Translations under genes and position numbers: made by a program
The notes under the pieces: generated by a model
Seen by the model: the letters and a program-made list of their open reading frames with translations, nothing else
Databases searched by the model: none
Told to the model about the DNA's origin: nothing
In this document: in pieces, positions 7,249 through 13,290 of the stretch
Layout: every line of letters begins with the position of its first letter
How positions within the stretch are numbered: position 1 is the stretch's first letter
Source: JBGYPP01 sp041838515
GTDB taxonomy: Bacteria > Bacillota > Clostridia > Lachnospirales > Lachnospiraceae
DNA length: 13,290 nucleotides
Direction of reading: 5' to 3'
Assembly (NCBI GenBank): GCA_041838515.1
Contig: JBGYPP010000081.1
Span: 1 to 13,290 of the forward strand

Positions 7249-8250
7249 ATGTCTTACATAGACCTAATCAAGGACAGGGCCAGGCAGGACAAGAGAACTA
7301 TTGTTCTGCCGGAGTCCAATGATAAGCGCACTTTGATTGCGGCTGCCAAGATCGTGGAGGAGGGCATAGCCAATATCATCATGATAGGGGATTATGAGAA
7401 AATTATGGACGGCGCCGGCTGGCTGGAGGTGGATTTGAGCCAGGTCAAGGTGGTCAATCCTTCCAGAGATCCCCATTTCGGCCATTATGTGGAGGTGCTG
7501 TACGAGTGCCGCAGGGACAAGGGCATGACCTTTGACATGGCCAAGGAGATACTGTCTACAGACCCGCTGACCTATGGCATAGTCATGGTAAAGGCCAATG
7601 ATGCGGACGGCATGGTGGCCGGCGCCTGCCACTCCACAGCCGCCACGCTCCGGCCGGCCCTGCAAATACTTAAGACAGCTCCGGGTGTAAAGCTGGTCAG
7701 CGCCTTTTTTGTTATGGACACCCAGATTAAGGAGATGGGTGAGGGCGGCACCTTTATCTTTGGCGACTGCGGTTTGAATCAGGATCCCACGGCGGAGGAG
7801 CTGGCCGCCATAGCCGATTCCTCGGCCAGGAGCTTTAAGGCGCTGGTGGGTCCCAAGCCCGTTGTGGCTATGCTCAGCCACTCCACCAAGGGCAGCGCAC
7901 AGCACAAATTGGTGGAAAAGGTGGTGGATGCCGTGGCCATAGCCAAGGAGCAGTACCCCTCTCTGACGGTGGACGGGGAATTGCAGTTGGATGCGGCCCT
8001 GATCCCCGGCGTGGCCAAGACCAAGGCTCCGGGCAGCGCGGTGGCAGGCAATGCTAACGTGCTGATATTCCCCAATCTGGATGCCGGAAATATAGGGTAC
8101 AAGCTGGTAGAGCGGCTGGGCAAGGCCCAGGCCTACGGTCCCATGCTCCAGGGCATATCCAGGCCGGTCAACGACCTCTCCAGGGGATGCTCCTGGGAGG
8201 ATATAGTGGGCGTGGTGGCATTGACGGCTGTACAGGCCCAATTGGCTTAA
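7249..8250 (+). CDS. pta: Phosphate acetyltransferase
   Basis: Pta converts acetyl-CoA and phosphate to acetyl phosphate and CoA in the cytosol, the first half of the acetate fermentation branch. The protein is 333 residues, the short single-domain form typical of Bacillota rather than the roughly 700-residue enterobacterial form. It starts at ATG 7249 with AAGGAG 6 bases upstream. Typical blocks are IVLPESNDKRTL near the N terminus, NDADGMVAGACHSTAATLRP, FGDCGLNQDPTAEELA, MLSHSTKGSA, VDGELQLDAAL, ANVLIFPNLDAGNIGYKL and the active-site region ISRPVNDLSRGCS near residues 303-315. A phosphate butyryltransferase is less likely because of that C-terminal block and because ackA follows. ackA starts 56 bases after the stop, so the two form an operon. 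The frame is intact and the length normal. Confidence 0.97.
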   Translation: MSYIDLIKDRARQDKRTIVLPESNDKRTLIAAAKIVEEGIANIIMIGDYEKIMDGAGWLEVDLSQVKVVNPSRDPHFGHYVEVLYECRRDKGMTFDMAKEILSTDPLTYGIVMVKANDADGMVAGACHSTAATLRPALQILKTAPGVKLVSAFFVMDTQIKEMGEGGTFIFGDCGLNQDPTAEELAAIADSSARSFKALVGPKPVVAMLSHSTKGSAQHKLVEKVVDAVAIAKEQYPSLTVDGELQLDAALIPGVAKTKAPGSAVAGNANVLIFPNLDAGNIGYKLVERLGKAQAYGPMLQGISRPVNDLSRGCSWEDIVGVVALTAVQAQLA

Positions 8251-8306
8251 CGAAACCGTGGCAGCTGTCCGTACAGGCGGCGCATCTCAAGGAAAGGATG
8301 GATGTA

Positions 8307-9506
8307 ATGAATATTCTGGTAATCAACTGCGGCAGTTCCTCTCTCAAATTCCAATTGATCAATTCCGAAACGGAGCAGTGCATAGCCAAGGGCCTGTGTG
8401 AGCGCATAGGCATAGAGGGAGGGCAGCTGACCTATACACCCGAGGGCGGCGCCAAGGAGAAAAAGCCCGTAGCCATGGCCAATCACACCGAGGCCATACA
8501 GGTGATGCTGGATGCGCTGACCGGAGAGGCCACCGGCGTGCTGAAGAGCATGGATGAGATAGGCGCGGTGGGCCACCGCATGGTGCATGGCGGGGAGAAG
8601 TTTGCCTGCTCCACCATGCTGACGGAGGAGGTGCTGGAGGCTGTCACTGCCTGCAATGACTTGGCTCCTTTGCACAATCCGGCCAACCTGGTGGGCGTGG
8701 AGGCCTGCAAAAAGCTGATGCCGGGCGTGCCCATGGTGGGCGTGTTCGATACGGCTTTCCACCAGACAATGCCCGAGAAGGCCTATATGTACGCCATACC
8801 CTATGAGTATTACCGCAAGTACGGCGTGCGCCGCTACGGTTTCCACGGCACCAGCCACAGCTATGTGTCAAAGCGGGCTGCCCAGATGCTGGGCAAGCCC
8901 TATGATGACTGCAAGATTATCGTCTGCCACCTGGGCAACGGCGCCAGCGTTTCCGCAGTCAAGAACGGCAAGTGCGTGGACACCTCCATGGGCATGACTC
9001 CGCTGGAGGGTCTGATCATGGGCACCAGAAGTGGGGATATAGATCCGGCCATTATTGAGTTCCTGGCCAAAAAGGAGGGCTTGGAGCTGCCTGCCATTAT
9101 GGATATTTTGAATAAGAAATCCGGAGTGCTGGGCCTCTCTGACGGCCTCTCCTCGGATTTCCGGGATCAGGAGGACGGCCTGGCCGAGGGCAATCCCAAT
9201 GCCGTGCGTGCGCTGGAAACCTTTAGCTACAGGGTGGCCAAGTATATAGGCGCATATACGGCGGCCATGAACGGCGCGGATGCAATCTGTTTTACGGCCG
9301 GAGTGGGCGAGAACGGACCCATTATCCGCAATATGGTCTGCGACTACCTGGGATATCTGGGCATAGAGCTGGATCAGGAGAAGAATGGGAAGAGGGGCCA
9401 GGATTTGGATATTACCACGGAGGAGTCCAAGGTGCGGGTGCTGGTGGTGATGACCAACGAGGAGCTGGCCATAGCCCAGGAAACCCAGAGGCTGGTGCAG
9501 GGCTGA
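8307..9506 (+). CDS. ackA: Acetate kinase
   Basis: AckA turns acetyl phosphate and ADP into acetate and ATP, completing substrate-level phosphorylation after Pta. The protein has 399 residues, as expected for the family. I chose ATG 8307 because the conserved start MNILVINCGSSSLKF begins there and AAAGG lies about 9 bases upstream. An ATG at 8298 would add only three residues. The frame stays open upstream into pta, but that extension has no family similarity. Landmarks are NCGSSSLKF, GHRMVHGG, VFDTAFHQTMP, YGFHGTSHSYV, HLGNGASV, GTRSGDIDPA, TAGVGENGP and the final TNEELAIAQET. These supply the usual Asn, Arg, Asp, His and Glu active-site residues. No strong terminator follows: a 5-pair hairpin at 9518-9537 with a short T tail is all I see before the rpsU promoter. 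Confidence 0.97.
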   Translation: MNILVINCGSSSLKFQLINSETEQCIAKGLCERIGIEGGQLTYTPEGGAKEKKPVAMANHTEAIQVMLDALTGEATGVLKSMDEIGAVGHRMVHGGEKFACSTMLTEEVLEAVTACNDLAPLHNPANLVGVEACKKLMPGVPMVGVFDTAFHQTMPEKAYMYAIPYEYYRKYGVRRYGFHGTSHSYVSKRAAQMLGKPYDDCKIIVCHLGNGASVSAVKNGKCVDTSMGMTPLEGLIMGTRSGDIDPAIIEFLAKKEGLELPAIMDILNKKSGVLGLSDGLSSDFRDQEDGLAEGNPNAVRALETFSYRVAKYIGAYTAAMNGADAICFTAGVGENGPIIRNMVCDYLGYLGIELDQEKNGKRGQDLDITTEESKVRVLVVMTNEELAIAQETQRLVQG

Positions 9507-9556
9507 GGATCAGGCGGCTGCCGTTTGCACAGGGCAGATTTCCCCCAAAAAAATCC

Positions 9557-9584
9557 TTGACATTTTCTCTCCCTCTTGTATAAT
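9557..9584 (+). promoter_or_regulatory. Strong promoter of rpsU
   Basis: Perfect TTGACA (9557-9562) and perfect TATAAT (9579-9584) are separated by 16 bases. This is the best match to a housekeeping sigma promoter in the coding part of the window. It fits a ribosomal protein gene. The predicted start near 9591 gives a leader of about 95 bases. Confidence 0.85.
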
Positions 9585-9597
9585 GTTTTATGTGTGA

Positions 9598-9631
9598 AAA
9601 ATACGTTTTCGGATTTCCCGGAGGGTATTTT
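9598..9631 (+). promoter_or_regulatory. Leader hairpin upstream of rpsU
   Basis: AAAATAC at 9598-9604 pairs perfectly with GTATTTT at 9625-9631. Inside it, 9606-9612 can pair with 9618-9624 (including G-U pairs) around a 5-base loop, with one bulged G. The hairpin begins only a few bases after the predicted transcript start. No T run follows, so it is not an intrinsic terminator. It could stabilise the mRNA or be a regulatory site; this is inferred from pairing only. Confidence 0.5.
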
Positions 9632-9686
9632 GGCATAATAACCCAATCGGTCATATGTGATGGGACTGAAGGGAGGTTGAGAGAGC

Positions 9687-9863
9687 GTGTCCAGCGTAAT
9701 AGTAAAAGAGAATGAGACTTTGGATAGTGCATTGCGCCGTTTCAAGAGAAGCTGTGCCAAGGCCGGTATCCAGCAGGAGATTCGTAAGCGCGAGCATTAC
9801 GAGAAGCCTAGCGTAAAGCGCAAAAAGAAGTCGGAAGCGGCTAGAAAGCGCAAGTTTAACTAA
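9687..9863 (+). CDS. rpsU: 30S ribosomal protein S21
   Basis: S21 is a small basic protein of the 30S subunit that helps initiation near the 16S 3' end. The frame from GTG 9687 to TAA 9861-9863 encodes 58 residues. It opens with SSVIVKENETLDSALRRFKR, continues with REHYEKPSVKRKKK and ends in the lysine/arginine-rich EAARKRKFN, all diagnostic of S21. GGGAGG at 9671-9676 lies 10 bases upstream of the GTG. I see no in-frame ATG before the conserved start, so GTG is the start. The gene has its own near-consensus promoter, a leader hairpin and a strong terminator, so it is a monocistronic unit between ackA and an unrelated membrane-protein gene. It is complete and of normal length. Confidence 0.96.
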   Translation: MSSVIVKENETLDSALRRFKRSCAKAGIQQEIRKREHYEKPSVKRKKKSEAARKRKFN

Positions 9864-9869
9864 GACAAG

Positions 9870-9907
9870 AGCCCTTGGCCGGCGGGTCCAAGGGCTTTGT
9901 TTGTTCT
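9870..9907 (+). terminator. Rho-independent terminator after rpsU
   Basis: AGCCCTTGG (9870-9878) and CCAAGGGCT (9888-9896) form a perfect 9-pair stem with a 9-base loop. A T-rich tail, TTTGTTTGTTCT, follows directly. It begins 6 bases after the rpsU stop codon. This is the clearest terminator in the window, and it shows that an open frame reaching back to 9875 cannot be the true start of the next gene. Confidence 0.92.
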
Positions 9908-9949
9908 AAGGCAGCTTTGTTATTAGAGGGAGTGTACTGGGAAGAGGTT

Positions 9950-10537
9950 ATGGAAGCAGTATTTCAGAGAGAAATTTTTGGGGCGGATCTCTACCATTGG
10001 CTTGGTGCTTTTATCGTCTACAGCATGCTGGGCTGGCTGGTGGAATCCATTTATATGTCCTTTTGGAACCGCAGGCTGACCAATAGGGGCTTTGGCAAGG
10101 GGCCTTTCTGTCCTATATACGGTGTGGGCGCCTTGGTGGGATATCTGATTTTATCCCCTTTTTATGGGAATTTATTGCAAATTTATCTACTGGGAGCTGT
10201 GGCTGCCACTTTGTTTGAGTATCTGGTGGGGCGGGGCATGCAGAGGTATCTGGGCGCGGTCTGGTGGGATTATCATGACAAACCCTTTAATTACCAGGGT
10301 ATTATCTGCCTGGAGAGCACTGTGGCCTGGGGTTTTTATGCGCTGGGCATAGTGATGTTCTTGCAGGATAGGGTGTTCTCCTTTGTGGAGGCCATACCCA
10401 TGGAGTGGGGTTTGCGCTTGATAGCCCTGGTATTCCTGGGAGTTTTCGTGGATTATTCCCTGCGCTTCTTGGAGATATTCCAGGTGGATCTAAAGAGCAA
10501 GAGGCAGTGGTTTTTGAACAAATTCTTCGGCATTTGA
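9950..10537 (+). CDS. CmpB-family putative ABC-type transporter membrane protein
   Basis: This integral membrane protein belongs to the family annotated as putative ABC transporter permease of type IV (ABC_trans_CmpB). The actual function and partner are not established. The start at ATG 9950 gives 195 residues; a GTG at 9932 is possible but has no properly spaced ribosome site. Hydrophobic segments occur at about residues 17-34, 58-90, 122-142 and 155-175. Family motifs are YSMLGWLVESIY, NRGFGKGPFCPIYGVGAL, WWDYHDKPFNYQGIICLE and the STVAWGF that follows. No ATP-binding subunit is encoded nearby, so transport is an inherited family label rather than something the context shows. It lies just after the rpsU terminator and 2 bases before the next gene, so it opens the cluster running to scpB. 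No clear promoter was seen in the 50 bases upstream. Confidence 0.82.
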   Translation: MEAVFQREIFGADLYHWLGAFIVYSMLGWLVESIYMSFWNRRLTNRGFGKGPFCPIYGVGALVGYLILSPFYGNLLQIYLLGAVAATLFEYLVGRGMQRYLGAVWWDYHDKPFNYQGIICLESTVAWGFYALGIVMFLQDRVFSFVEAIPMEWGLRLIALVFLGVFVDYSLRFLEIFQVDLKSKRQWFLNKFFGI

Positions 10538-10539
10538 CC

Positions 10540-11421
10540 ATGTCTGTCAAGAGGAGGCGTATGGCGCTCTTGGTGATATTGCTGCTGGCTGTGGCGCTGG
10601 GCTGGGTGGCTCTGTATGACAGCAACCGATTTGTGGTGCGGGAGTATGTCTTTCGGCATGGGCGCATAAAAAAGCCTCTGACACTGGTATTTTTGTCAGA
10701 TTTGCACAATAAGCAGTATGGGCCCGGCAATATACGCCTGCTGGAGGCCATAGAAGCCTTGAACCCCCAGGCCATTCTGGTGGGCGGGGATATGCTGGTG
10801 GCCAGGCCCGGCAGAGCCATAGATACGCCTCTGACCCTGTTGGAGCCTCTGGCGGCCAAGTACCCCCTATTCTATGCCTATGGCAATCATGAGTACCGTC
10901 TGGAGCTGTATCCGGAGAAATATAAGGATATGCATCAGAGATATGCCCTGGCGCTTCATGCCATGGGCATACGCCTCCTGCGCAATAGAGGGGAGGTCTT
11001 TGGCGACAGCGGCGTGGCCGTCTATGGTTTGGAGATAGAAAGGGAGTATTACAGGCGCTTCGTTCTGCCCCAATTGCCGGTGTCCAAGGTAGAGGCGGCG
11101 CTGGGAGAGGCATCCGACACCCATTTTAATCTGCTTCTGGCGCACAATCCGGATTACTTTCCCCAATATGCCCGGTGGGGAGCGGAGCTGACTCTGTCAG
11201 GGCATATACATGGGGGCGTGGTGCGCTTGTTCGGCAAAGGCCTGCTATCTCCCCGCATACATTTGTGGCCCCGTTATGATGGAGGTGTTTTTTCCCAGGG
11301 GGAGAGGCATATGGTGGTCAGCCGGGGACTGGGCATGCACACGCCGCCCTTTCGCCTTTGGAATCCCGCCGAATTGGTCTGCCTGCGTCTTTTGCCGGAG
11401 GTGGATGGATCTGGGGAGTGA
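10540..11421 (+). CDS. Membrane-anchored calcineurin-like metallophosphoesterase (YkuE type)
   Basis: This 293-residue protein has a basic N terminus (SVKRRRMA) followed by one hydrophobic segment at about residues 8-26, so it is probably a signal anchor with the enzyme outside the cytoplasmic membrane. The binuclear-metal motifs are all present: FLSDLHN, VGGDML, YGNHEY, LLAHNPDYF and LSGHIHGG. YkuE-like relatives are phosphodiesterases or phosphatases with unsettled substrates; cell-envelope or lipid substrates are plausible but not shown here. ATG 10540 lies 2 bases after the previous stop, suggesting coupled translation. An alternative ATG at 10561 has AGGAGG upstream but with only 3 bases of spacing, and it would remove the basic N-terminal residues. 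The stop at 11419-11421 is 4 bases before scpA, so the genes are one transcription unit. Confidence 0.88.
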   Translation: MSVKRRRMALLVILLLAVALGWVALYDSNRFVVREYVFRHGRIKKPLTLVFLSDLHNKQYGPGNIRLLEAIEALNPQAILVGGDMLVARPGRAIDTPLTLLEPLAAKYPLFYAYGNHEYRLELYPEKYKDMHQRYALALHAMGIRLLRNRGEVFGDSGVAVYGLEIEREYYRRFVLPQLPVSKVEAALGEASDTHFNLLLAHNPDYFPQYARWGAELTLSGHIHGGVVRLFGKGLLSPRIHLWPRYDGGVFSQGERHMVVSRGLGMHTPPFRLWNPAELVCLRLLPEVDGSGE

Positions 11422-11425
11422 GCAT

Positions 11426-12169
11426 ATGGCTATGGAAATCCGTCTGGAGGCCTTTCAGGGGCCTCTAGATTTATTATTGCACTTGATAGAAAAGAATAAG
11501 GTAGACATCTATGACATACCCATATCCCGCATTGCGGACCAGTATATGGAGGCCTTGCAGAACTCCAGCCTGGATATGGAGGCTTTGAGCGAATTTTTGC
11601 TGCTGGGCGCCACGCTTTTGGATATCAAATGCCGTATGCTGCTGCCCAGGGAGGAGCAGGAGGCCAGGGAGGAAGAGGACCCAAGGGCTGCGCTGGTGGA
11701 GAAGCTCTTAGAATACAAGATGGTCAAATTTTTGTCAATGCAACTGGCTGAACAGAAGGAGGCTGCCGGCCTGCCTTTCTGTAAGGGGGCCAGCATACCT
11801 CAGGAGCTGAGGGATTACAGGCCGCCCCTGGATTATGCCGCCCTGCTAGAGGGTGTGGATCTGGCTGCGCTGCAGAGGGTTTTTGGAGAGCTGGCCAGGA
11901 GGCAAAAGGCCCGCATGGATCCCATACGCTCCGGTTATGGGGATATACAGAGGGAGGAAGTAGATCTGGAGGGCATATTGTCCCATGTGGCGGCATTTGC
12001 CGGCAGGCATGGGGCTTTTGGCTTTGAGGAGCTGCTGCCGGAGGATTACAGCCGCATGGAGCTGATAGTCACCTTTTTGGCTGTCTTGGAGATGATGAAG
12101 GAGGGCCGACTGTCGATAGAGCAGGATGGCGTTGGAGGGCGGATATGGATTCGGGCCGCAATATCCTAG
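11426..12169 (+). CDS. scpA: Segregation and condensation protein A
   Basis: ScpA is the kleisin subunit that bridges the two SMC heads in the bacterial condensin Smc-ScpA-ScpB, acting on the nucleoid to organise and segregate chromosomes. The protein has 247 residues, close to the B. subtilis length. The N-terminal SMC-neck-binding part is clear: IRLEAFQGPLDLLLHLIEKN, then VDIYDIPISRIADQYMEAL. LLLGATLLDIKCRMLLP follows. An acidic linker (EEQEAREEEDP) leads to the middle part, and the C terminus has the winged-helix pattern TFLAVLEMMKEGRLSIEQ. ATG 11426 is supported by GGGGAG 7 bases upstream; an ATG at 11432 is a minor alternative. The frame is open further upstream inside the metallophosphoesterase gene, but that part has no kleisin similarity. 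The 3' end overlaps scpB by 25 bases. Confidence 0.96.
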   Translation: MAMEIRLEAFQGPLDLLLHLIEKNKVDIYDIPISRIADQYMEALQNSSLDMEALSEFLLLGATLLDIKCRMLLPREEQEAREEEDPRAALVEKLLEYKMVKFLSMQLAEQKEAAGLPFCKGASIPQELRDYRPPLDYAALLEGVDLAALQRVFGELARRQKARMDPIRSGYGDIQREEVDLEGILSHVAAFAGRHGAFGFEELLPEDYSRMELIVTFLAVLEMMKEGRLSIEQDGVGGRIWIRAAIS

Positions 12170-12774
12170 GGGAGGATGCTCCCCAGCAGGAGAATATATG
12201 GACCTTGATGGAGGATGGGGAGGCAAAGGCTGCTCTGGAGGCCCTGTTATTTGCTCTGGGCGAATCCGCTTCCCTGGCACAGCTGAGCCAGGTCCTGCAA
12301 AAGAGCCAGGAGGAGGTGCGGGCGCTGGCGGAGAAGCTGGAGGAGGAATATGCCGCTTCCGGACGGGGATTGGAGATCCTCTGGCTGGGGGATAGGCTGC
12401 AATTGGCGGCCAAGCGGCGTTTCTATCCCTTGCTGCAAAGCCTGGTCAGCCAGCCGCCAAAGGCCAAATTGACGGACTCTCTTTTGGAAACCCTGTCTGT
12501 GGTGGCTTATAAGCAGCCGGTGACCAAGATGGATGTGGAGAGGGCAAGAGGGGTCAACTCGGACCACGGCATCAACAAGCTGCTGGAGTACGGCCTGATA
12601 CAGGAGCTGGGCCGCCTGGATGCGCCTGGCCGGCCTCTGCTCTTTGGCACCACGGAGGAGTTCTTGCGCAGCTTTGGCGTTAGGGATCTGGCGGCTCTGC
12701 CCCCCTTGGATCCGGGCCAGGTGGAGGCCTGGAAAGCTGAGGCTGAGAGGGAGGCCCAGGGGGTGGAGGTGTAG
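12145..12774 (+). CDS. scpB: Segregation and condensation protein B
   Basis: ScpB dimers bind the ScpA linker and complete the condensin complex. The protein has 209 residues and two winged-helix regions. The first starts with KAALEALLFALGE (about residue 28 on). The second contains LLETLSVVAYKQPVTKMDVE, then RARGVNSDHGINKLLEYGLI and GRPLLFGTTEEFLRSFG, all typical of the family. ATG 12145 has GGAGGG 5 bases upstream, inside the scpA coding region. The next ATG, at 12208, would remove the first 21 residues and has no comparable ribosome site. The 25-base overlap with scpA suggests translational coupling and fixed stoichiometry. It ends in TAG. No clear terminator follows. B. subtilis ScpB has about 197 residues, so the length is normal. 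Confidence 0.96.
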   Translation: MDSGRNILGEDAPQQENIWTLMEDGEAKAALEALLFALGESASLAQLSQVLQKSQEEVRALAEKLEEEYAASGRGLEILWLGDRLQLAAKRRFYPLLQSLVSQPPKAKLTDSLLETLSVVAYKQPVTKMDVERARGVNSDHGINKLLEYGLIQELGRLDAPGRPLLFGTTEEFLRSFGVRDLAALPPLDPGQVEAWKAEAEREAQGVEV

Positions 12775-12795
12775 GAGGTCTGAAAATGAGAGATC

Positions 12796-13038
12796 TTGAA
12801 TCCCAAAGAAAATAGTGTCATTAGCTTGAAACGAGAGAGGGATCTGCAGGTTTGGATGGAGGATATAGGAGTGAAGAGGGCGGGCCTTTGGGTCTGCTGT
12901 GAGAAGCTGCTGCCTTATATCCGGGAGTAGAGGGCCAGGGCATGGTGGGCGCTGACCACGCTGACAGATCAAATTTTGGATGAGATATCGCATAGGTATC
13001 GAAAAGAGCTAAAGAGTTTAGAATTGATTGCAGGTTAA
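12796..13038 (+). pseudogene. 81-codon frame interrupted by one TAG, unrecognised
   Basis: The 437 bases between scpB and the ATG at 13212 hold no complete gene I recognise. One frame reads from TTG 12796 to TAA 13036-13038 with a single internal stop, TAG at 12928-12930. Before the TAG it gives 44 residues, including LKRERDLQVWMEDIGVKR and CCEKLLPYIRE. After it come 35 more, including AWWALTTLTDQILDEISHRY and RKELKSLELIAG. Both halves look protein-like (amphipathic, Trp and charged residues). No good ribosome site precedes the TTG or the internal ATG at 12856. I do not recognise the family. It may be a decayed gene, a chance frame or a nonsense-mutated small protein. TAG ends several genes in this window, so recoding is unlikely. 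Confidence 0.35.
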
Positions 13039-13050
13039 GAATAGTGTTAT

Positions 13051-13082
13051 GAAAAAAGTTCACGTTTCATTTGTGCTTTTTC
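13051..13082. repeat. Imperfect inverted repeat abutting the promoter
   Basis: GAAAAA (13051-13056) with CAC (13061-13063) can pair with GTG (13073-13075) and TTTTTC (13077-13082), with unpaired bases between the two short stems. It ends exactly where the TTGACA of the next promoter begins. It could be a weak terminator for transcripts from scpAB or an operator-like site. The pairing is mostly A-T, so support is modest. Confidence 0.3.
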
Positions 13083-13110
13083 TTGACAGAGTATCAAGTT
13101 ATAGTATAAT
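13083..13110 (+). promoter_or_regulatory. Strong promoter before the right-edge reading frame
   Basis: Perfect TTGACA (13083-13088) and perfect TATAAT (13105-13110) are 16 bases apart in strongly AT-rich DNA. The predicted transcript starts near 13117, leaving a leader of about 95 bases before the ATG at 13212. Confidence 0.8.
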
Positions 13111-13126
13111 TTACTTAAAAAATCAA

Positions 13127-13159
13127 GCTGTTTTGTAAAGAAAATTTTGTAAAAACAGC
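13127..13159 (+). promoter_or_regulatory. Leader hairpin with internal direct repeat
   Basis: GCTGTTTT (13127-13134) pairs perfectly with AAAACAGC (13152-13159) across a 17-base loop. The overlapping direct repeat TTTTGTAAA occurs at 13131-13139 and 13145-13153. Placed in the transcript leader, this could be an RNA structure; on DNA the direct repeat could be a protein-binding site. Nothing here decides between them. Confidence 0.4.
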
Positions 13160-13211
13160 AGGTAAAAATAACAAACAAAAATACTTACATTTTTTCATTG
13201 GAGGTAGAAAA

Positions 13212-13290
13212 ATGTATGGACAAAAAAATGACAGAAAAGTACAATCCGGCGTGGCGTGGCGTGGCGTGGCGTTAGAGCCTGCTTTGCCTA
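13212..13290 (+). CDS. 5' end of an unrecognised reading frame with a pentanucleotide repeat
   Basis: ATG 13212 follows GGAGG (13200-13204) with 7 bases of spacing and lies about 95 bases after a consensus promoter, so translation starting here is well supported. Twenty-six codons are visible and the frame is open at the window edge. The first twelve residues are MYGQKNDRKVQS. A stretch encoded by the GGCGT tandem repeat follows (GVAWRGVA), then LEPALP. No signal peptide, domain or family can be recognised from so short a piece. Because the repeat unit is five bases, a change of copy number would shift the frame downstream. The true product could be in any of the three frames after the repeat, or this could be a short leader peptide. 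Confidence 0.45.
   Translation, partial: MYGQKNDRKVQSGVAWRGVALEPALP
13248..13272 (+). repeat. Five tandem copies of GGCGT
   Basis: Five perfect copies of the pentamer GGCGT run from 13248 to 13272, followed by TAG in another frame. The tract starts at codon 13 of the ATG 13212 frame and is GC-rich inside AT-rich surroundings. Short repeats whose unit is not a multiple of three, placed just after a start codon, are the usual arrangement of slipped-strand phase variation; here that is only a possibility. Confidence 0.9.

Noticed and set aside
7264..8241. 325-codon minus-strand frame covering nearly all of pta
   Set aside because: It is an antisense shadow of a gene with unmistakable Pta motifs; its translation is His/Gln/Gly-rich and unlike any family I know.
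8187..8306. Upstream extension of ackA into pta
   Set aside because: The extra 40 residues overlap the pta 3' end and lack AckA similarity; the conserved start and a ribosome site are at 8307.
9875..9949. Upstream TTG start for the CmpB-family gene
   Set aside because: The TTG lies in the stem of the rpsU terminator, and family-like sequence begins only after 9950.
12928..12930. TAG read as an amino acid (recoding)
   Set aside because: TAG is the terminal stop of the ACT gene, the UPF0210 gene, scpA and scpB in this window, so a general reassignment is not supported.
12821..13063. 80-codon minus-strand frame in the gap after scpB
   Set aside because: It starts inside AT-rich promoter-like DNA without a ribosome site and gives a Ser/Pro-rich translation with no features.

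Overview
The window looks like a core-genome segment of an anaerobic Bacillota bacterium, most likely Clostridia-like. The evidence is gene content: pta-ackA beside a divergent tmcAL, a Bacillota-type S21, scpA-scpB, a YycJ-type metallo-beta-lactamase protein, the UPF0237/UPF0210 pair and a CmpB-family membrane protein. Shine-Dalgarno sites are strong (GGAGG, AGGAG) and the few recognisable promoters are TTGACA/TATAAT-like. Genes are GC-rich by eye but use the isoleucine codon ATA unusually often. TAA, TGA and TAG all end genes, so the code looks standard. I cannot name a genus from sequence alone.

Layout. 1-3982 (+): the 3' part of coaE (CoA synthesis), overlapped by a long FtsA/PilM-like actin-fold ATPase gene with an unusual C-terminal extension, then a YycJ/WalJ-like hydrolase. 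4091-5741 (+): a small ACT-domain protein (UPF0237) and a PFL-family protein (UPF0210/DUF711), a linked pair of unsettled function. 5861-7112 (-): tmcAL, the tRNA-Met acetate ligase, split by a one-base frameshift at a run of eight T. 7249-9506 (+): pta and ackA, the acetyl-CoA to acetate ATP-yielding pathway, divergent from tmcAL with overlapping promoters. 9557-9907 (+): rpsU as a self-contained unit with a near-consensus promoter, a leader hairpin, a GTG start and a clear intrinsic terminator. 9950-12774 (+): a tightly packed run of a CmpB-family membrane protein, a YkuE-like metallophosphoesterase, scpA and scpB (condensin subunits).

12775-13290 is the least ordinary part. It holds an 81-codon frame interrupted by one TAG, then a sharp drop in GC, a consensus-like promoter, a leader with a hairpin, and the start of a reading frame carrying five tandem copies of GGCGT twelve codons after its ATG. 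That frame runs off the window.

No CRISPR array, tRNA, rRNA, transposase, integrase or phage gene was seen. I found no convincing complete new system. The best leads are the homopolymer frameshift in tmcAL, the pentanucleotide-repeat frame at the right edge, the TAG-interrupted frame before it, and the domain architecture of the FtsA-like protein.
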